NCBI GenBank assembly: GCA_936450465.1
Contig: OW388299.1
Location: forward strand, 42,047,548-42,111,547
Length of the DNA stretch: 64,000 bases
Direction: 5' to 3'
DNA from: Gibbula magus
Lineage: Eukaryota > Mollusca > Gastropoda > Trochida > Trochidae
Position 1 is the stretch's first letter; each line of letters starts with the position of its first letter. Of this stretch, positions 61,690 through 64,000 are shown one piece after another. The notes beneath the pieces are model-generated. The model saw only the letters and a program-made list of their open reading frames with translations. It did no database searches and was not told the origin of the DNA. The position numbers were made by a program, and so were the translations under genes.

Positions 61690-61807
61690 ATATGTTCTTG
61701 GTATGAGTTATAAGTGTTCAAATGTTGCAGTGATTGCTGAATGTGGAAGATATTGAAACCCTTCAAAGAGTACTTAAATTTTAGTTTAAAATATTAGAAT
61801 CAGGTAT

Positions 61808-62080
61808 CCGAAACAGTGTTATAAAATCGTGTATAAGCGTGAAGCAGTAGGTCGTCACACCTTGGCTTCGGATACTAAGAAGATATTGTTCATGTATGGA
61901 TTTCCTTGTGTATGGGAAGCCCAGGGTGTCGGTAACAAAAGTGATTTTCTACGTAAAAGCATATTTGCAGATATTAATGGCAGTTCATCTTTAGACTTAA
62001 ATTCTAATATTAAACCCACTTTCTGTATAGAACCATACCTATTTATTATCATATTAACTTACAATGTAAACTTTATTTAA
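61808..62080 (+). pseudogene. LINE ORF2 C-terminal segment, part 2
   Basis: The frame reads CYKIVYKREAVGRHTLASDTKKILFMYGFPCVWEAQGVGNKSDFLRKS. It parallels the WASKVKELLFSMGFGLSWVEQGVDS block of the copy at 28718-29374. It then runs into unrelated sequence and stops, without the Cys-rich knuckle. Confidence 0.75.
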
Positions 62081-62175
62081 TCTTCTCTCTAATGTTTGTC
62101 TGTTTTTGTATTTAACTTGTATTTTGTACGTGGGCCTAAGGCCTTTTAGTGAAATAAATAAATTGATTTGAATTA

Positions 62176-63919
62176 TAAATTACGAAACAACAAAAAAAAC
62201 AAGAAAAACATATATATCATTCAGAGCCAATCGAACCCCCATGCACACACACTAGAAGTTTTCTTTTAAGCAAAAACAAAATATTACAGAAGTATAATTT
62301 TCAAAAGGTTTTCATAAAGCGCCTATTTTCAACGAAATCCTATGTAATTGTTTTTTTTTTTCAAGTGTCTGTTTTTCTATAGATCTGGAAGTAGAATACA
62401 AAATCATTTTCTTTTAAGTTGTAGAGAATAAACAATTAAGTTAATATGTCTATTTAATTTACCTGGAAACTAAAATATATACTTTTAGAAATTACATATT
62501 CATGATGTTAAAATACTTGACATAAGTTGCACGTTTTTCTAATATCATATATTAGGCATGTTTTCGATTCAATCTTTTAAAATTTATTTAAGTCAAGTAA
62601 TTATTATGACTTTTCCGCACCGTAATGAAATCTAGGCTTTTCAATAAATATTTAAGTGTCAATTTGAGAAGTGTCGAGATTCAATTTGATTCGCAGATGA
62701 ACTATATGTCGGTTAATTACCATTTGATGTAGTTAATTTAACCAACTTTGAGAACAGTGACTGTATTATATCTTCCGCGATCACAATGAGAATCTATACT
62801 AGACTCTCAGATATCTAATTTAATTGTATTGTTAAAATTATCTCAAAATCAATATACATTTACTACCAGACCACTTTAAACGAATAAGTCAAGGACTATG
62901 TACTTAAAGGTACATCCATAGTGTTTGATAAAATTGTATTTGTCTTTAAAACGTTCCAACTCACCATATGTGGTGTTTACAGTACAAATAAATTCACTGA
63001 GCTTGCATATTCATCCCCAATCGCAAAATATATCATAATTACTAGTTTCCAATTAAAATCGAGTAACATCATTATGCGTGTGTAGAAATCGAAACTGCAC
63101 GCCCCATTTACATGCACAGTAGTTATATGACCTAATAAATATTATCAAACAAAATTTGTCATTTTGCCGTATTTTGTCGTTGAAAATAAGATTCTAAAAT
63201 TACGTTTGACTCATAGGCGCGTGTCAATCGCGATGCTTTGTCCGGTTTTCGATTAGAAATCACTACCTTTACCTTCATATCGTCAATATATTAAGTCCCC
63301 TATCATCAAAAATCGGTAACAGTAGGTTCTTCTCGATAAAGTAACATATTTTATAACATTTGGAATATGTGACCCTAACAATTCAATGGATGTACCTTTA
63401 AGGTGTGCAGGACATTGTTCCCTTTTCCAAAAACGGGTCTTTTCACTCAAAGAAAATCACATTGATTTTCCTTGATGTCGCATGGAGTGTTTTAAATCGT
63501 TGGTTATAATGTGGAATTATTAATTCATATATTAAATTCTAGGTAGAAGTTATATTTGATTGTGTTGGTTTTACGTTATTGTTGACCTCGGTCGATGCAT
63601 AATACTGAGAACAATGGTAACATTTCAGATATATCACATCATGATGCATTATATCTTAAACAATTGTTTCTCTGATGGATCACACAACAAAATCTATATA
63701 CATGTAAATGATAAAGAGCACTTTCCGTTCGTACTGAAGCACAAACATTATAGAAAATGTTTATCTTTGAACTTTTATGAAACTAAATGCAAGTGGAAAT
63801 GATTTTATCTTCATTGCAATACTTTCTTTTCGTTTCCAGAAAAAAATGCACTGCATATTTATGTATGTATTATTTTCGTATAGTATGTGGACATTTTGCT
63901 CCTCTCCCGGAAAATAGAG
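62176..63919. other. AT-rich stretch, no gene recognised
   Basis: Short frames only, the longest about 80 codons (63560-63802), without recognised domains. A TAAAGGTACATCCATAGTG block at 62905 and a complementary AATGGATGTACCTTTAAGG at 63384 are inverted and about 480 bp apart, suggesting another small inverted-repeat element spanning roughly 62904-63402. Confidence 0.45.
62904..63402. mobile_element. Possible ~500-bp TTAA-flanked inverted-repeat element
   Basis: The left end CTTAAAGGTACATCCATAG and the right end CAATGGATGTACCTTTAAGG are inverted copies of at least 17 bp (AAGGTACATCCAT). TTAA sits at both outer edges. The interior is AT-rich and non-coding. The TTAA at both borders suggests the piggyBac group again, but the ends differ from the 355-bp family and no empty site is available. 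Confidence 0.6.
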
Positions 63920-64000
63920 GTTATCATGCTTGTGTGTTTTGGGATGGTCAATATCCTGCATTAGGAAAAAACATTGTATTTTGCGAGCCTTGGCGAGCTA
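63920..64000. repeat. Left arm of a fold-back element cut by the window end
   Basis: GTTATCATGCTTGTGTG, TTTTGGGATGGTCAATATCC and TTTTGCGAGCCTTGGCGAGCTA match the right arm of the hairpin 41966-42109 in reverse complement. The other arm should follow beyond the window. Confidence 0.85.

Larger units (their letters stand above)
61315..62175 (+). mobile_element. Decayed LINE fragment with 3' end
   Basis: The coding remnants are split over three frames, and the 3' untranslated end has the GGGCCTAAGGCC stem (62134-62145) and an AATAAATAAATTG tail. It starts right after copy 2 of repeat part Y. Domain order matches the LINE type at 28718-29374, whose C-terminal knuckle is missing here because of an internal deletion. 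Confidence 0.82.

Overview
The window is a repeat-dense, AT-rich stretch of a metazoan nuclear genome. No host protein-coding gene could be supported in it. A mollusc is the most likely source. The evidence is tRNA-derived SINEs whose 3' ends read like the GGCGTTAAACCCCAACTCAC type common in molluscs, a LINE with a Cys-rich C-terminal knuckle, a Penelope-like retroelement and many small terminal-inverted-repeat elements. This assignment is inference. No long ORF outside retroelements looks coding, so the window reads as intergenic or intronic.

Layout. (1) 1-25530 is a direct tandem duplication of a unit of about 13 kb. Copy A (1 to about 11965) is cut by the left window edge and copy B runs from about 12262 to 25530. 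The copies are nearly identical over long runs and differ by clean insertions: a 465-bp TA-target element and a Penelope fragment only in B, a 223-bp hAT-type element only in A, and a pure (CT)67 tract with about 885 bp next to it only in B. A 355-bp TTAA-target MITE sits at the same site in both copies but in opposite orientations. (2) 25530-36130 holds further MITEs, a 604-bp element packed with ACGAAT/ATTCGT hexamers, a LINE 3' fragment enclosed by inverted repeats of about 90 bp, a pogo-like mini-element, a fold-back element and a SINE. (3) 37025-47005 holds a second, much older direct duplication (37025-40355 and 43660-47005) with SINEs and MITEs. (4) 47070-54080 has MITEs, a dispersed duplicate carrying a TTCGTAG-rich element, a 60-bp minisatellite and SINE pieces. 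(5) 55713-62175 is a tandem repeat of about 1.55 kb. Its first copy received a TTAA MITE and its second a 2.1-kb Penelope-like element with inverted arms; a LINE remnant follows. (6) 62176-64000 is mostly plain sequence, ending in half of a fold-back element.

The main value of the window is comparative. Because segments are duplicated, several elements can be set beside their own empty sites, which fixes their ends, target duplications and order of arrival. No cooperating gene system was found. The closest thing to an unusual unit is the set of non-autonomous elements with dense internal binding-site-like motifs, and the Penelope element with hammerhead-like arms.
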